A stretch of DNA of 56,215 nt from Sphingomonas sp. Root241 (GCF_001428865.1 NZ_LMIV01000004.1:374168-430382), one strand, 5' to 3'. Positions 8,250 to 17,947 are shown, counted from the stretch's first letter. Notes: generated by a model from the letters alone, not told the origin. Numbers and translations are program-made.

Positions 8250-10814
8250 ATGATCGCCCTGGCTGCCCCGGTCCGCGTCCGCGACCTGGTGTGGCGGCGG
8301 CGCCGTCAGTTGCTCGCCCTCGCGGTGCTCGCCATCGCCATTCTGGCGTTCGAGGCGATCCGGGGTATCCTCGTCGAGGTTCATTATCACGAGATCCGCG
8401 AAGTCGTCGCCTCGGTGGAGATCTGGCGGCTCGTTTTGGCCTGCTCCCTCACCGCGGCAAGCTACCTGGCGCTGACTTTCTACGACTGGGTCGCCTTGCG
8501 CGCCATCGGTCGCGATTTGCCCTGGCGCACCGCCGCCATCGCCTCGTTCACCAGTAACACGCTCAGCTACAATCTCGGCTTCGCGCTTTTGACCGGAGGA
8601 TCGGCACGGCTTCGTGCCTATGGCGCGGCCGGCCTCGACTTCGCGGACGTCGCCCGGATCACAGTGCTCACCTCCGCGGCATTCTGGCTCGGCATCCTCG
8701 CCGTGGCTTCGGTTGCCCTGCTGTTTGCGGGGACGAGCATCCCTATCGCGGGTTTCCAGATCGAGCCGGCGACGCAGCATCTGCTCGGGGCCATCCTGCT
8801 GATAGGGCTCATCTCGGCGCTGGTGTTGCGAGGTCGCGGCGTTGCCGAGCTTCGGATCGGCGGGAACGCCATCCCGCTTCCACCGGTCCGGCTCCTATCC
8901 GCCCAGATCGCCACGTCCGTGATGGACCTGGCCTGTGCCTCGGCGGCGCTCTACATCCTGCTGCCCGGAGTGCCGCTTGCGCTCTTTGGCACCTTCTTTC
9001 TAGCTTATGCCCTGGCGATCATCGCCGGGTTCATCTCGCATGTGCCCGGCGGGCTCGGAGTATTCGAAGCCACGATCCTCGCGCTGGTTCCCCTAGGGCA
9101 CGCCGAGCTGTTCGCCGCGCTGCTGCTGTACCGCATAATCTATTATCTGCTGCCGCTCGGAGTGGCCGGGGCCATGCTGGTCGTGCTCGAGGGGCACCGG
9201 CTTCGCAAGCCGCTGCTGGCCGGGCTGGGCGCCGCGAGCCGTATCGGCCAGGCGCTCGCGCCGCCGCTCCTGTCGGTGCTCGTGTTCGCAGGCGGCCTCG
9301 TCCTGCTCGTGTCCGGAGCCTTGCCGCCGCTTCATGGGCGCATAGCTGCGCTGCGGGACATCGTGCCGCTCCCTTTCATCGAGGCCTCGCATTTTGCGGC
9401 GAGCCTCGCTGGCACCGCGTTGCTGCTCGTGGCACCGGCGATCCAGGCGCGGCTGAAGAGCGGGTTCCATGTCGCGCGTGCGCTCCTCCTGACCGGCGCG
9501 CTGTTCTCGCTGCTCAAGGGGATAGACTTCGAGGAGGCGAGTGTATTGCTCGTGGTGGCAGCGCTTCTTCAGTATAGCCGGCCTGCCTTTTACCGCCGCT
9601 CGGGCATCGGATCGGCGCCCGTGGAAAGCTGGTGGTGGGCGGCTGCGATGATCGCGCTCGCGCTCAGCGCCTGGGCAGGCTTCTTCGCCTATAAGCACAT
9701 TCCTTATTCGGACGATCTCTGGTGGGACTTTGCCTGGCGAGGAGACGCGCCGCGTTTCCTGCGGGCGACACTGGGGGCGACCATGTTCGTCGCGGGCTGG
9801 GCTTTCTGGCGAGTCCTGTCGGTCGCACCCGCGACGAGCGAGTCCTCGGCTCTTCCTGCGGAAGTAGCGGCGACGGCGCTGGCGTCGACGCGCCGGGCCG
9901 ACTCCATGCTCGCGTTTACGGGAGACAAGAGCTTTCTGATTTCGGCGGCTGGCGACGCGTTCCTCATGTACCGCGTCCAGGGCCGGACCTGGATCACGAT
10001 GGGCGACCCGGTGGGCCCCGCCGCTGCCTGGCCCGAGTTGATCTGGGAGTTGCGCCGTCGATGCGACACCGGGCGCGGGCGATTATGCCTCTACGAGGTG
10101 AGCACAGACATGCTGCCCCTCATCGTGGAGCTGGGCCTCCAGCCGATGAAGTATGGCGAGGAGGCTCTGGTAGATCTCACGCAGGGCTACGGACTTCAGG
10201 GCGGCCCGTACAAGTCGCTGCGGCATTCAACCAACAAGGCGATTGCAGCGGGGCTCGTGTTCGATGTCATTCCGGCCGATCAGGTCCTGGCGCATGCAGA
10301 GCCGCTGCGCCGCGTCTCCGACGCCTGGCTTGCGCGCAAGGCAGGTCCGGAGAAAGGGTTCAGCCTCGGCCGTTTCGACATGGGCTATCTGTCGCGTTTC
10401 GATTGCGCGATCCTGCGCCTCGAGGGTGAGATCGTCGCATTCGCCAATATCTGGGAAACACCCAATCGCGAGGAAATGTCGATCGATCTGATGCGGCACC
10501 TGCCGGACACGCCATATGGCGCGATGGACCTCTTGTTGGTGCGGCTGCTGCAATTGGGAGCTGCGCGGGGGTTTCTTAGTTTCAATCTCGGCATGGCACC
10601 GCTTTCCGGCCTTCAGGGTGGCGCGCTTGCGCCAATCTGGTCGCGATTGGGCGCGGCAGTATATGGGCATGGCGAACGGCTATACGGCTTCTCGGGCCTG
10701 CGCGCGTTCAAGAGCAAGTTCGCGCCCCGCTGGATTCCGCGCTATGTGGGGATATCTCCGGGCGTATCGGTGCCAACCGCGATCCTCGACCTCGCGCGCA
10801 TCGTTGGGGGCTGA
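8250..10814 (+). CDS. mprF: MprF-type bifunctional aminoacyl-phosphatidylglycerol synthase/flippase
   Basis: 854 residues, the usual MprF length. The N-terminal half has many transmembrane helices with the flippase-type motif GFISHVPGGLGVFEA (about residue 255-270). After further helices to about residue 530, the cytosolic C-terminal DUF2156 (GNAT-like) synthase domain begins, with motifs FTGDKSFLIS, ITMGDPVGP and SFNLGMAPLSGL. It transfers lysine or alanine from aminoacyl-tRNA to phosphatidylglycerol and flips the product, lowering surface charge against cationic peptides. ATG 8250 follows the DUF2147 stop; an in-frame ATG at 8193 lies inside that gene and is rejected. Confidence 0.88.
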   Translation: MIALAAPVRVRDLVWRRRRQLLALAVLAIAILAFEAIRGILVEVHYHEIREVVASVEIWRLVLACSLTAASYLALTFYDWVALRAIGRDLPWRTAAIASFTSNTLSYNLGFALLTGGSARLRAYGAAGLDFADVARITVLTSAAFWLGILAVASVALLFAGTSIPIAGFQIEPATQHLLGAILLIGLISALVLRGRGVAELRIGGNAIPLPPVRLLSAQIATSVMDLACASAALYILLPGVPLALFGTFFLAYALAIIAGFISHVPGGLGVFEATILALVPLGHAELFAALLLYRIIYYLLPLGVAGAMLVVLEGHRLRKPLLAGLGAASRIGQALAPPLLSVLVFAGGLVLLVSGALPPLHGRIAALRDIVPLPFIEASHFAASLAGTALLLVAPAIQARLKSGFHVARALLLTGALFSLLKGIDFEEASVLLVVAALLQYSRPAFYRRSGIGSAPVESWWWAAAMIALALSAWAGFFAYKHIPYSDDLWWDFAWRGDAPRFLRATLGATMFVAGWAFWRVLSVAPATSESSALPAEVAATALASTRRADSMLAFTGDKSFLISAAGDAFLMYRVQGRTWITMGDPVGPAAAWPELIWELRRRCDTGRGRLCLYEVSTDMLPLIVELGLQPMKYGEEALVDLTQGYGLQGGPYKSLRHSTNKAIAAGLVFDVIPADQVLAHAEPLRRVSDAWLARKAGPEKGFSLGRFDMGYLSRFDCAILRLEGEIVAFANIWETPNREEMSIDLMRHLPDTPYGAMDLLLVRLLQLGAARGFLSFNLGMAPLSGLQGGALAPIWSRLGAAVYGHGERLYGFSGLRAFKSKFAPRWIPRYVGISPGVSVPTAILDLARIVGG

Positions 10815-10978
10815 AGCGCCAGCGCCGGGCCCGGATTGAGCCGCTGTGGCGATCTCATCATGCCAACCCGCGCATCGATCCATCGCGGCTTTGGCTTGGA
10901 CGGAGTGCCGGAGACCGCCTAATTGAACAGGCGAGACCCGCGGCGCATCGATCGCGGCGCGGCCTGGGAGATGCCTCT

Positions 10979-11917
10979 GTGACGACGATGAGCCCGGCCG
11001 ACATGGCCCGCACTTTGGGTGGCGGGCTTTTGTCCTTCCCCGTGACCCATTTCCATGCCGACGGCGCGTTCCTCGAAGGGCCGTATCGCGCGCATTGCGC
11101 ATGGATGCTCTCGCACGAGCTGGCGGGGCTGTTCGCCGCCGGCGGGACCGGCGAATTCTTCTCGCTCACCCCGAACGAAGTCGTCGATGTAGTGCGCGCC
11201 GCGGCGGCCGAGGCGAACGGCAAGCTGCCGGTGATCTCTGGCTGCGGCTACGGCACCGCGATCGCCGTCGAGATCGCACGTGGCGCCGAAAAGGCGGGGG
11301 CCGACGGGCTGCTGCTGCTCCCGCCTTATCTGGTCGGATCGTCGCAGGCCGGGCTCGCCGCGCATGTCGAGGCCGTGTGCAAGGCGACCGGGCTGGGCGT
11401 GATCGTCTATAATCGCGACAATGCGGTGCTCGACGACGAGGCACTTGCGGGACTGTGCGAACGCAACCCCAATCTGGTCGGCTTCAAGGACGGCGTCGGC
11501 GATATCGAGCTGATGACGCGGATCTATGCGCGGATGGGTGATCGGCTGACCTATATCGGCGGGCTTCCCACGGCGGAGACTTTCGCCACGCCCTATCTGA
11601 CGATGGGCGTCACCACCTATTCCTCGGCGATCTTCAATTTCATGCCCGAATGGGCGCTGAATTTCTATCGCGCGGTCCGCGCCGACGATCGCGCCGAAGT
11701 GCTCGCCCAGCTCCGCGCTTTCGTCCTTCCCTATATCGCACTGCGCAACCGTGGCCGCGGCTATGCGGTGTCGATCGTAAAGGCGGGGATGCGCGCGGTC
11801 GGCCGCGACGCGGGCCCGGTACGCTCACCGCTCACCGATCTGACCGCCGCCGAGCAGGACGAGCTCCGGGCACTGATCGAGCGCGTCAATGCCGGAGCGA
11901 TCGCGCACGCCGCGTGA
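10979..11917 (+). CDS. kdgD: 5-dehydro-4-deoxyglucarate dehydratase
   Basis: 312 residues, DapA/NAL superfamily aldolase fold. It converts 5-dehydro-4-deoxyglucarate to alpha-ketoglutarate semialdehyde with loss of water and CO2, in D-glucarate/galactarate breakdown. GGTGEFFSLTPNE (about 55-67) is typical of the subfamily. Tyr144 (VIVYNRDN) and Schiff-base Lys170 (VGFKDGVGD) are in place. It starts at GTG 10979 with GGGAG upstream. A LysR gene follows after 31 bases and then an exported esterase, so these form one unit with the divergent porter and lyase-like genes further right. Its product is the same as that of the hydroxyproline deaminase at 42336. Confidence 0.88.
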   Translation: MTTMSPADMARTLGGGLLSFPVTHFHADGAFLEGPYRAHCAWMLSHELAGLFAAGGTGEFFSLTPNEVVDVVRAAAAEANGKLPVISGCGYGTAIAVEIARGAEKAGADGLLLLPPYLVGSSQAGLAAHVEAVCKATGLGVIVYNRDNAVLDDEALAGLCERNPNLVGFKDGVGDIELMTRIYARMGDRLTYIGGLPTAETFATPYLTMGVTTYSSAIFNFMPEWALNFYRAVRADDRAEVLAQLRAFVLPYIALRNRGRGYAVSIVKAGMRAVGRDAGPVRSPLTDLTAAEQDELRALIERVNAGAIAHAA

Positions 11918-11948
11918 CTTGGGGCGCGGGGGTGCGATAGACGGGCCC

Positions 11949-12839
11949 ATGTTCGAGCTGAGCCAGCTTCGCTGCTTCGTCGCCGCCGCCGAGGAACTCC
12001 ATTTCGGCCGCGCGGCGCAACGGCTGAACATGACCCAGTCGCCGCTCAGCCGCCAGATCCAGCTGCTCGAGCGCATTCTCGGCATCACCTTGCTCGAACG
12101 GACCAGCCGGCAAGTGAGCCTGACCCCGGCGGGCCGCGTTTTCCTGATCGAGGCCCGCCGCATCGTCCGCCTTGCGGAGAGCGCGGCGCTTTCCGCCCGT
12201 CGTGTCGCCAAGGGCGATACCGGCAAGGTCGCGATCGGCTTCACCGCGGTGTCGGGATACAGCCTCGTGCCCCGCATCGTCGCGCAGGCGCGTGCGCGGC
12301 TCCCCAATATCGATCTCGAACTGCGCGAGATGGTATCGGGCGATCAGGTCGACGCCTTGCTCACCGGGCTGATCGACATCGGCTTCGTCCGCCCGCCGGT
12401 CGACCGGCACGAGTTCGACACCTTGTGCGTCGCACGCGAGCCCTTGGTGGTCGCCTTGCCGCCGGGCGATCCGGGCCTCGGCAAGGCCGAGTTCGCGCTT
12501 GCGGACTTCGATGGCGAGCCGCTGATCATGTATTCGCGCGAGGGCGCCGGCTATTTCCACAACATGTTGTTGCGGCTGTTCGACGATGCCGGGGTGTCGC
12601 CGCTTTACGTCCAGCACGTCACCCAGATCCATTCGATGCTCGGGCTGGTACAGGCCGGGCTGGCGGCGGCGGTGGTGCCGCAATCGGCCTCGGGCCTGCA
12701 TCTGATCGACGTCCAGTTCCGCACGCTGCAGACCGAGCCCGAGGCGCCGGTCGAGCTCCACATGGCGTGGCGCCGCGACAATGCGAACCCCGCATTGGAG
12801 CCGATGCGCCTGCTCTGCGCGCAGACCGCCGCGACGTGA
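11949..12839 (+). CDS. LysR-family transcriptional regulator
   Basis: 296 residues. Winged helix-turn-helix at about 1-60 (LRCFVAAAEELHFGRAAQ, MTQSPLSRQIQLLE), then a periplasmic-binding-protein-like effector domain from about 90. The sequence HFGRAAQRLNMTQSPLSRQI is typical of LysR proteins that control catabolic operons. It lies between kdgD and the esterase gene and so probably controls this locus, responding to an aldarate or uronate intermediate. ATG 11949 is used; the frame upstream of it overlaps kdgD. Its stop overlaps the next start (GTGA). Confidence 0.85.
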   Translation: MFELSQLRCFVAAAEELHFGRAAQRLNMTQSPLSRQIQLLERILGITLLERTSRQVSLTPAGRVFLIEARRIVRLAESAALSARRVAKGDTGKVAIGFTAVSGYSLVPRIVAQARARLPNIDLELREMVSGDQVDALLTGLIDIGFVRPPVDRHEFDTLCVAREPLVVALPPGDPGLGKAEFALADFDGEPLIMYSREGAGYFHNMLLRLFDDAGVSPLYVQHVTQIHSMLGLVQAGLAAAVVPQSASGLHLIDVQFRTLQTEPEAPVELHMAWRRDNANPALEPMRLLCAQTAAT

Positions 12840-14377
12840 TCGCGCGGCGCACGCTGCTTACGGGCACGCTGCTGCTGCCCGCGGCCGCGTGGCCACGCGG
12901 CACCGATCCGGTGGCCGCGACGCGCTACGGTCGGGTGCGGGGTCTCGCGGAGAAGGGCGTCCTGATTTTCCGCGGCATCCGCTACGGCGCCGACACCCGG
13001 CCCCGCCGTTTCCAGCGTGCTCTAGCGCCGACCCCATGGTCCGGCGTCGCCGATGCCACGCGCTATGGACCCGCCGCGCCGCAGACTCGCGCGGAGGAAC
13101 CGACCAGCGAGGACTGCCTGTTCCTCAACATCTGGACTCCGGCGCTCGATCGCGCGCGCCGGCCGGTGATGGTCTACCTCCACGGCGGCGCGCATGCGCA
13201 CGGCTCGGGCTCGGATCCGCTCTATGACGGCACCAATCTCGTCCGTCGCGGCGATGTGGTGGTGGTGACGCTCAACCACCGCCTAGCCGGGCTCGGCTAT
13301 GCCTATCTGGCGGGGCTGGGCGGCCCTGCGGAATCGGGCAATGTCGGCAATCTCGACATCGTCCTCGCGCTGCGATGGGTGCGCGACAACATTGCCGGTT
13401 TCGGCGGCGACCCTGACAATGTGATGCTGTTCGGCCAATCGGGCGGCGGCGCCAAGGTGGTCACCTTGATGGCGATGCCCGAGGCGCGCCCGCTCTTCCA
13501 CCGCGCTGCGACGATGAGCGGCCAGCACGTCACTGCCGCCGGCCCGATGCACGCCACTGCGCGGGCGAAGGCGTGGATGGTCAGGGCGGGCGCCGCCGAT
13601 GTCGCCGCGCTCCACGCGCTGCCGGTCGAGAAGCTCGTCGAGGCGATGGCAATGACCGATCCGCTCGAAGGAAAGGGCGAGATCAGCTTCGTCTCGACGC
13701 TCGATCACGGCGTGCTGCCGCGCCATCCTTTCGTCCCCGACGCCCCGCGCGAAGCCGCGCACATCCCGCTGATCGTCGGCAACACCCATGACGAGACCGC
13801 GGGCTGGATCGCCGACTGGCTCAAGCGCGGCGACACCAATTGGGAGAACCTTCCCGCGCGCATCGCCTCCCAGATCACCAAGGATGTCGCCCCCGATTGG
13901 GTCGCCCGGCGCTATCGCGAAATCTATCCGGAGAAGACGCCGGGACAGATATTGCTCGCCGCGACGACGGCGGGGCGCTCCTGGCCCGGCCATCTGATCC
14001 AGGCCGAGGAGCGCGCGAAGATCGGCGCGCCGGCGTGGATGTACCAACTCGATTTCCCCGCGCCCGAACATAATGGCGTGCTCGGTGCGTTCCACACGCT
14101 CGACATCCCGCTGGTGTTCGACAATGCCGCGGCGCCGGGTTCGCACACCGGCACCAGTCCCGAGGCGCGGCGGCTGGCAGGACGCATGGCTGATGCGTTC
14201 ATCGCCTTCGCCCGTACCGGAGACCCGAATTGCGCGAGCATCCCCGCGTGGCCGAAATACGAACTCGACCGGCGCCTGACGATGCTCTTCGACGCCGACA
14301 CGCGGGTGGTGAGCGATCCGCGCCGCGAGGAGCGGCTGCTCTGGGCGGTGGCGCCCTATATCAAACCGGGCGGTTGA
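12836..14377 (+). CDS. Exported type-B carboxylesterase
   Basis: 513 residues. The N-terminus MIARRTLLTGTLLLPAAA has twin arginines before a hydrophobic stretch, suggesting Tat export. Alpha/beta-hydrolase of the carboxylesterase B family: SEDCLFLNIW at about 91-100, oxyanion motif YLHGGAH at about 114-120, nucleophile Ser202 in FGQSGGGAK, acidic Glu320 region (NTHDE) and His420 (GAFHTLDIP). It cleaves carboxylic esters, and in this context probably removes ester groups from a plant polysaccharide or uronate. Start GTG 12836 overlaps the LysR stop (GTGA), implying translational coupling. Convergent with the gene at 14527. Confidence 0.78.
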   Translation: MIARRTLLTGTLLLPAAAWPRGTDPVAATRYGRVRGLAEKGVLIFRGIRYGADTRPRRFQRALAPTPWSGVADATRYGPAAPQTRAEEPTSEDCLFLNIWTPALDRARRPVMVYLHGGAHAHGSGSDPLYDGTNLVRRGDVVVVTLNHRLAGLGYAYLAGLGGPAESGNVGNLDIVLALRWVRDNIAGFGGDPDNVMLFGQSGGGAKVVTLMAMPEARPLFHRAATMSGQHVTAAGPMHATARAKAWMVRAGAADVAALHALPVEKLVEAMAMTDPLEGKGEISFVSTLDHGVLPRHPFVPDAPREAAHIPLIVGNTHDETAGWIADWLKRGDTNWENLPARIASQITKDVAPDWVARRYREIYPEKTPGQILLAATTAGRSWPGHLIQAEERAKIGAPAWMYQLDFPAPEHNGVLGAFHTLDIPLVFDNAAAPGSHTGTSPEARRLAGRMADAFIAFARTGDPNCASIPAWPKYELDRRLTMLFDADTRVVSDPRREERLLWAVAPYIKPGG

Positions 14378-14526
14378 CCCCGCTTGCAATGTTGGATTTC
14401 ACCTGCTTGGCTCGGGCGTCCGCCGCTGCCGGCCGCTCTTTTGACAGGATTTTGATACAGGCGAAATCGCAGCCCGGAAACATGCGTGGCAGTGTCAACT
14501 TAGTGTGACCTTTCGCTTCGGTCGCC

Positions 14527-16356
14527 TCAGCGATGCCACGGGAACGCCAGTGTCGGCCGGTTGGCGTAGCGCCGCATCGCCAGTCGTAGCCGCGCGCCGC
14601 AGCCGGGCTCGAGCCGGATCGTGAAGTCGCGGCTGCCCACCGGTGTCGCGCGTCCATCGAGCACCACGTTCTCGATGCGATGCTCGGCATAGGCGCCGCC
14701 CTGCACCGTGACGGTGCGTGCCTGCGTGCTGCTCAGATTGACCAAGGTCACTTCGGCCAAAGCGTCGCCGAGCGCGTGCACCAGAGCCGCGACGTCCTCG
14801 GGTACGCCGGCGCGCCGCCGGTCGGCATCGAAATAGCGCAGCCGGCAATGCAGCGGCACGCCGCCTTGTGGGGGTGAGGTCGGCGACCAGGACGGCCGGG
14901 CGATGTGCAGCCCGCCGGTCATCAGCTGGACGAGGCTGGTCACGCTCGCCGGATTGATCCCGATCGGCCAATCGGCGAGCCGGGTCTCGGGCGTGGTCGG
15001 ATCCTTCTCGCGTGCCGCCACGCGCGCCGCGATCCGGTCGAGATCGGCCTGCAACGCCTTCACGGGATAACCGGAATTGCGCCCCTCGAGGAAATCGAGC
15101 CACGGATGGTCGCCCGCCGCGGCGCGGTCGTCGGCGCGCTGGGTCATGTACCAGATCTCGAAACCGTTGATGCGGTAGGCGCCCGGCTTCCAGCCATACC
15201 AGCCCTGCGGCCCATACATCGTAGGCGTCTGGCGCATGCCGTCGACCTGCTTGCCGGCCTCGTTGATCCGCGCGGTCTGGCGCCGCCACAGCTCGATATA
15301 GGTCGGGTCGCCGGTCAGCAGCGTACCGTTCATGAACGCCGTGATCGATCGCGGCACACGGTTGCGGTCCTCGCGCTTCCCCGTCTGCGGCACCATCGGC
15401 GAGAAGCCCCAGCCATAGACGCCGCCCCACCAATCGGGCGCGATCCGGCCGTCGAGCCCGATTTTGCTCGGCAGGATGTCGTTGTTCGCCTTGGCGCGCT
15501 CGACCCATGCGTCGAGATAATCGAGTGCCCAGCGCCGATAGCGCTCGCTGCCGCCCAGCGCATAAGCGTTCAGCCCCAGGGTGGTGGCCTGCAGGTTGAG
15601 CGGATTGTCGCAGACCACGTCGCCATATTCGGCATAGTGGTCGAGCGTCTGCTGATAGCTATTTTCGCCGTGCTCCATATGGAAGCGGGCGCCCGCCTCG
15701 AACGGATCGCCGGCCCAGTCGAGCGGCGTCGCGGTCCGCAGCATCGGTCCGCGGCTGCCGTTGAGCATCGACCGGATCACGTGGCGCTGCGGATCGTAAT
15801 TTTTCGCGATGGGATCGCGGCCGGTGTAGAAATCGGCATAGCGGCGGGTGCGCTCGAGCAGCTTGCGGTCGCGCGGCGTCGACATGCCGATCAGGTTGAA
15901 GGTGGTGAGCCCTTCCGAATTATGCTGCCAGTCCATCTGGACCGGGAATTCGCGGGAATACATGCCAGCGCGGGCGATCGGCACCTCGACGGTGCGCGCG
16001 GCGGTATATTGCCGGAGATGCCCTTCCCAGAAGCGTCGGGTCAGATCGAGGATCCGGTCCGCCCCGCCGAGCGCGTGGAGCATTGCCCAGTCGTTGGTCG
16101 CCTCGGCGGCATCGTCGGGGCCGTCATTCGCGCCCCAGCGCTCGAACACGCGCAGCCAGTCCCGCCGATCGACATATTTCGCGTAGAACGCCTCGCATGC
16201 CTCGGCATTCGCCTGCAGCAGCCGGCGCTGGAGCAACGCCCAATCCGGCGCCGCCATCGGCGTGCGTGCCACCAGCTCTCCGGAGGCCGCACGCCCGGCG
16301 GCGGGGATCATGGCTGCAGCCGCACCGGCAAGGAGATTGCGGCGGCTCAGCTTCAT
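14527..16356 (-). CDS. Tat-exported protein of unknown family, probable carbohydrate-active enzyme
   Basis: 609 residues starting MKLSRRNLLAGAAAAM, a Tat-type signal. I cannot assign a family. Long helical-looking stretches with many aromatic residues (MDWQHNSEGLTTFNLIG, DWWGGVYGWGFSP, YGPQGWYGWKPG) suggest an alpha/alpha-barrel of the lyase/hydrolase kind, followed by a short beta-rich C-terminal part (about 520-609). The start overlaps the stop of the upstream MFS porter by ATGA, so they are co-expressed. With kdgD, an esterase and a TonB receptor nearby, it could release an acidic sugar from a polymer, but this is inference. The frame extends further upstream inside the MFS gene, but that part is a shadow. 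Confidence 0.6.
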   Translation of the reverse strand: MKLSRRNLLAGAAAAMIPAAGRAASGELVARTPMAAPDWALLQRRLLQANAEACEAFYAKYVDRRDWLRVFERWGANDGPDDAAEATNDWAMLHALGGADRILDLTRRFWEGHLRQYTAARTVEVPIARAGMYSREFPVQMDWQHNSEGLTTFNLIGMSTPRDRKLLERTRRYADFYTGRDPIAKNYDPQRHVIRSMLNGSRGPMLRTATPLDWAGDPFEAGARFHMEHGENSYQQTLDHYAEYGDVVCDNPLNLQATTLGLNAYALGGSERYRRWALDYLDAWVERAKANNDILPSKIGLDGRIAPDWWGGVYGWGFSPMVPQTGKREDRNRVPRSITAFMNGTLLTGDPTYIELWRRQTARINEAGKQVDGMRQTPTMYGPQGWYGWKPGAYRINGFEIWYMTQRADDRAAAGDHPWLDFLEGRNSGYPVKALQADLDRIAARVAAREKDPTTPETRLADWPIGINPASVTSLVQLMTGGLHIARPSWSPTSPPQGGVPLHCRLRYFDADRRRAGVPEDVAALVHALGDALAEVTLVNLSSTQARTVTVQGGAYAEHRIENVVLDGRATPVGSRDFTIRLEPGCGARLRLAMRRYANRPTLAFPWHR

Positions 16357-17669
16357 TCGGGCAGCTCCATGCGCCGAATCGGCCCGGCGATGACGAGGAA
16401 GGCGAAGATCGTCAGCAGGCAATGCGCGCCGACGAAGATCAGTGCCAGGTCGAACGAGCCCGTCGCGCTGACGATATATCCCACCACGATCGGCGTGACG
16501 ATGCCGGCGATGTTGCCGAACATGTTGAACACGCCGCCCGACAGCCCCGCGAGGCGGCGCGGCGCGACATCGGCCATGATCGCCCAGCCGAGCGAGGCGA
16601 TGCCCTTGCCGAAAAAGGCGACCGACATCAAAGTCACCACCAGCCACTCGCTCGGCGCCCAGACGCAGGCGATGATCAGCGAGGCGAGCAGCATCCCGAT
16701 GACCAAAGGCGTCTTGCGTGCCCAGTCGAGCGAGCCGGTGCGCTTGAGGATGCGATCCGAGATGAAGCCACCGGCCAGCCCGCCGGCGAAGCCGAACAAG
16801 GCCGGCGCGGCGGCGGCGAAGCCGGCTTCGAGCACGTTCAGCCCGCGCTCCTTGATCAGATAGATCGGGAACCAGGTCACGAAGAAATAGGTCAGCACGT
16901 TGATGCAATATTGGCCGAGATAGATGCCGAGCATCATCCGGTTGGCGATCAGATGCCGAACGTTGCTCCACGCGAAGGCGGGTGCCTTGCCTGCGGCGGC
17001 GTCTTCCATATGGATCAGTCCGCCACCGGCCTCGATATGCGCGAGCTCCGCTGCATTGACGCGGGGATGGTTGGCCGGACTGTGAATGAAGCGGATAAAC
17101 GCAAGGGTCGCCAGCACCCCGAGCACGCCCATCGTCCAGAAGATCGAGCGCCAGCCGTAATTATGCGCCAGCCACCCCATCAGCGGGGCGAAGGCGACCA
17201 GCGAGAAATATTGCGCCGAGTTGAAGATCGCCGAAGCGGTGCCGCGTTCGGCGGCCGGGAACCATGCGGCGACGAGGCGGGCATTGCCGGGGAAGGAGGG
17301 CGCCTCGGCGAGGCCAACCAGGAAGCGCAGTGCGAAGAGCATCGCGACGACGGGGATTCCGATGATCCAGCCGGCAAAGCCTTGGGTGGCGGTGAACAGC
17401 GACCAGAGCAGGATCGCCGCGGCATAGACGCGCTTGGTGCCGAAGCGATCGAGTAGCACCCCGCCGGGGATCTGCGCCAGCACATAGGCCCAGGCGAAGG
17501 CGGAGAGGATGAAGCCGGTCTGGACCGGCGTGAGGGCGAGTTCGCGCGCCGCGGCGCTGCCGGCGATCGAGAAGGTCGCCCGGTCGGCGTAATTGACCGA
17601 AGTGATCAGGAAGATCAGCGCGATGATCGCGTAACGCACGCGGGTCGGTCTCGCGCCCAGGTCGTTCAA
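16353..17669 (-). CDS. MFS porter, glucarate/galactonate (ACS) type
   Basis: 438 residues, twelve predicted membrane helices. YAIIALIFLITSVNYADRATFSIAG at the first helix (NYADR motif) and GFILSAFAWAYVLAQIPGG in helix 2 are typical of the anion:cation symporters that take up D-glucarate, galactarate or D-galactonate with protons. It starts at TTG 17669, the only start with a fitting RBS (GGAGAGA, 5 bases away). Coupled by ATGA to the downstream exported protein. Substrate is supported by kdgD in the same locus. Confidence 0.82.
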   Translation of the reverse strand: MNDLGARPTRVRYAIIALIFLITSVNYADRATFSIAGSAAARELALTPVQTGFILSAFAWAYVLAQIPGGVLLDRFGTKRVYAAAILLWSLFTATQGFAGWIIGIPVVAMLFALRFLVGLAEAPSFPGNARLVAAWFPAAERGTASAIFNSAQYFSLVAFAPLMGWLAHNYGWRSIFWTMGVLGVLATLAFIRFIHSPANHPRVNAAELAHIEAGGGLIHMEDAAAGKAPAFAWSNVRHLIANRMMLGIYLGQYCINVLTYFFVTWFPIYLIKERGLNVLEAGFAAAAPALFGFAGGLAGGFISDRILKRTGSLDWARKTPLVIGMLLASLIIACVWAPSEWLVVTLMSVAFFGKGIASLGWAIMADVAPRRLAGLSGGVFNMFGNIAGIVTPIVVGYIVSATGSFDLALIFVGAHCLLTIFAFLVIAGPIRRMELPE

Positions 17670-17696
17670 ATCGTCTCTCCTCGCCTGGCGCCGCCT

Positions 17697-17723
17697 GATG
17701 GACGGTCTGACCGACGTTCCATC
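17697..17723. promoter_or_regulatory. Candidate operator between the MFS operon and the TonB receptor
   Basis: The 278-base divergent intergenic region holds outer arms GATGGA (17697-17702) and TCCATC (17718-17723) around an inner palindrome CGGTCTGACCG (17703-17713). Position upstream of both genes fits a shared regulatory site, perhaps for the LysR protein encoded at 11949. The two palindromes are not exactly coaxial, so confidence is low. Confidence 0.3.
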
Positions 17724-17947
17724 CCTAACCGTGGCGCTCCGGGCGGTCCAAGCCAAAAGGGGGGATGATCCAGTCAGAGTCTGGCTCAATGGCGCCGCGC
17801 GTGCGCACAGCCAGCCACCGATCAGTGCAGGGCGTGCATCGATCCATGTCCGATTGAGGTTGGCGTTTGCCGCGCCGGGACGGCTACCCACAGCCTGTAC
17901 AGCCGGCTCGCCACGAAGCCGGGCGCCCAAGGAGAGGCTGAAGGCAT

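Noticed and set aside
10900..10950. Possible terminator or riboswitch hairpin before kdgD
   Set aside because: Only a five-base stem (CGCCT/AGGCG) and no T-run; too weak.
10979..11917. Second hydroxyproline deaminase
   Set aside because: The GGTGEFFSLTPNE and VGFKDGVGD motifs and the LysR/esterase/glucarate-porter context fit KdgD better.
12425..14377. 650-codon frame covering the LysR 3' half and the esterase
   Set aside because: Residues before GTG 12836 are a shadow of LysR; esterase homology and the signal peptide begin at 12836.
14527..16971. 814-codon frame reaching past the exported protein into the MFS gene
   Set aside because: The part beyond 16356 overlaps the well-supported MFS gene; the Tat signal starts at 16356 with an ATGA junction.
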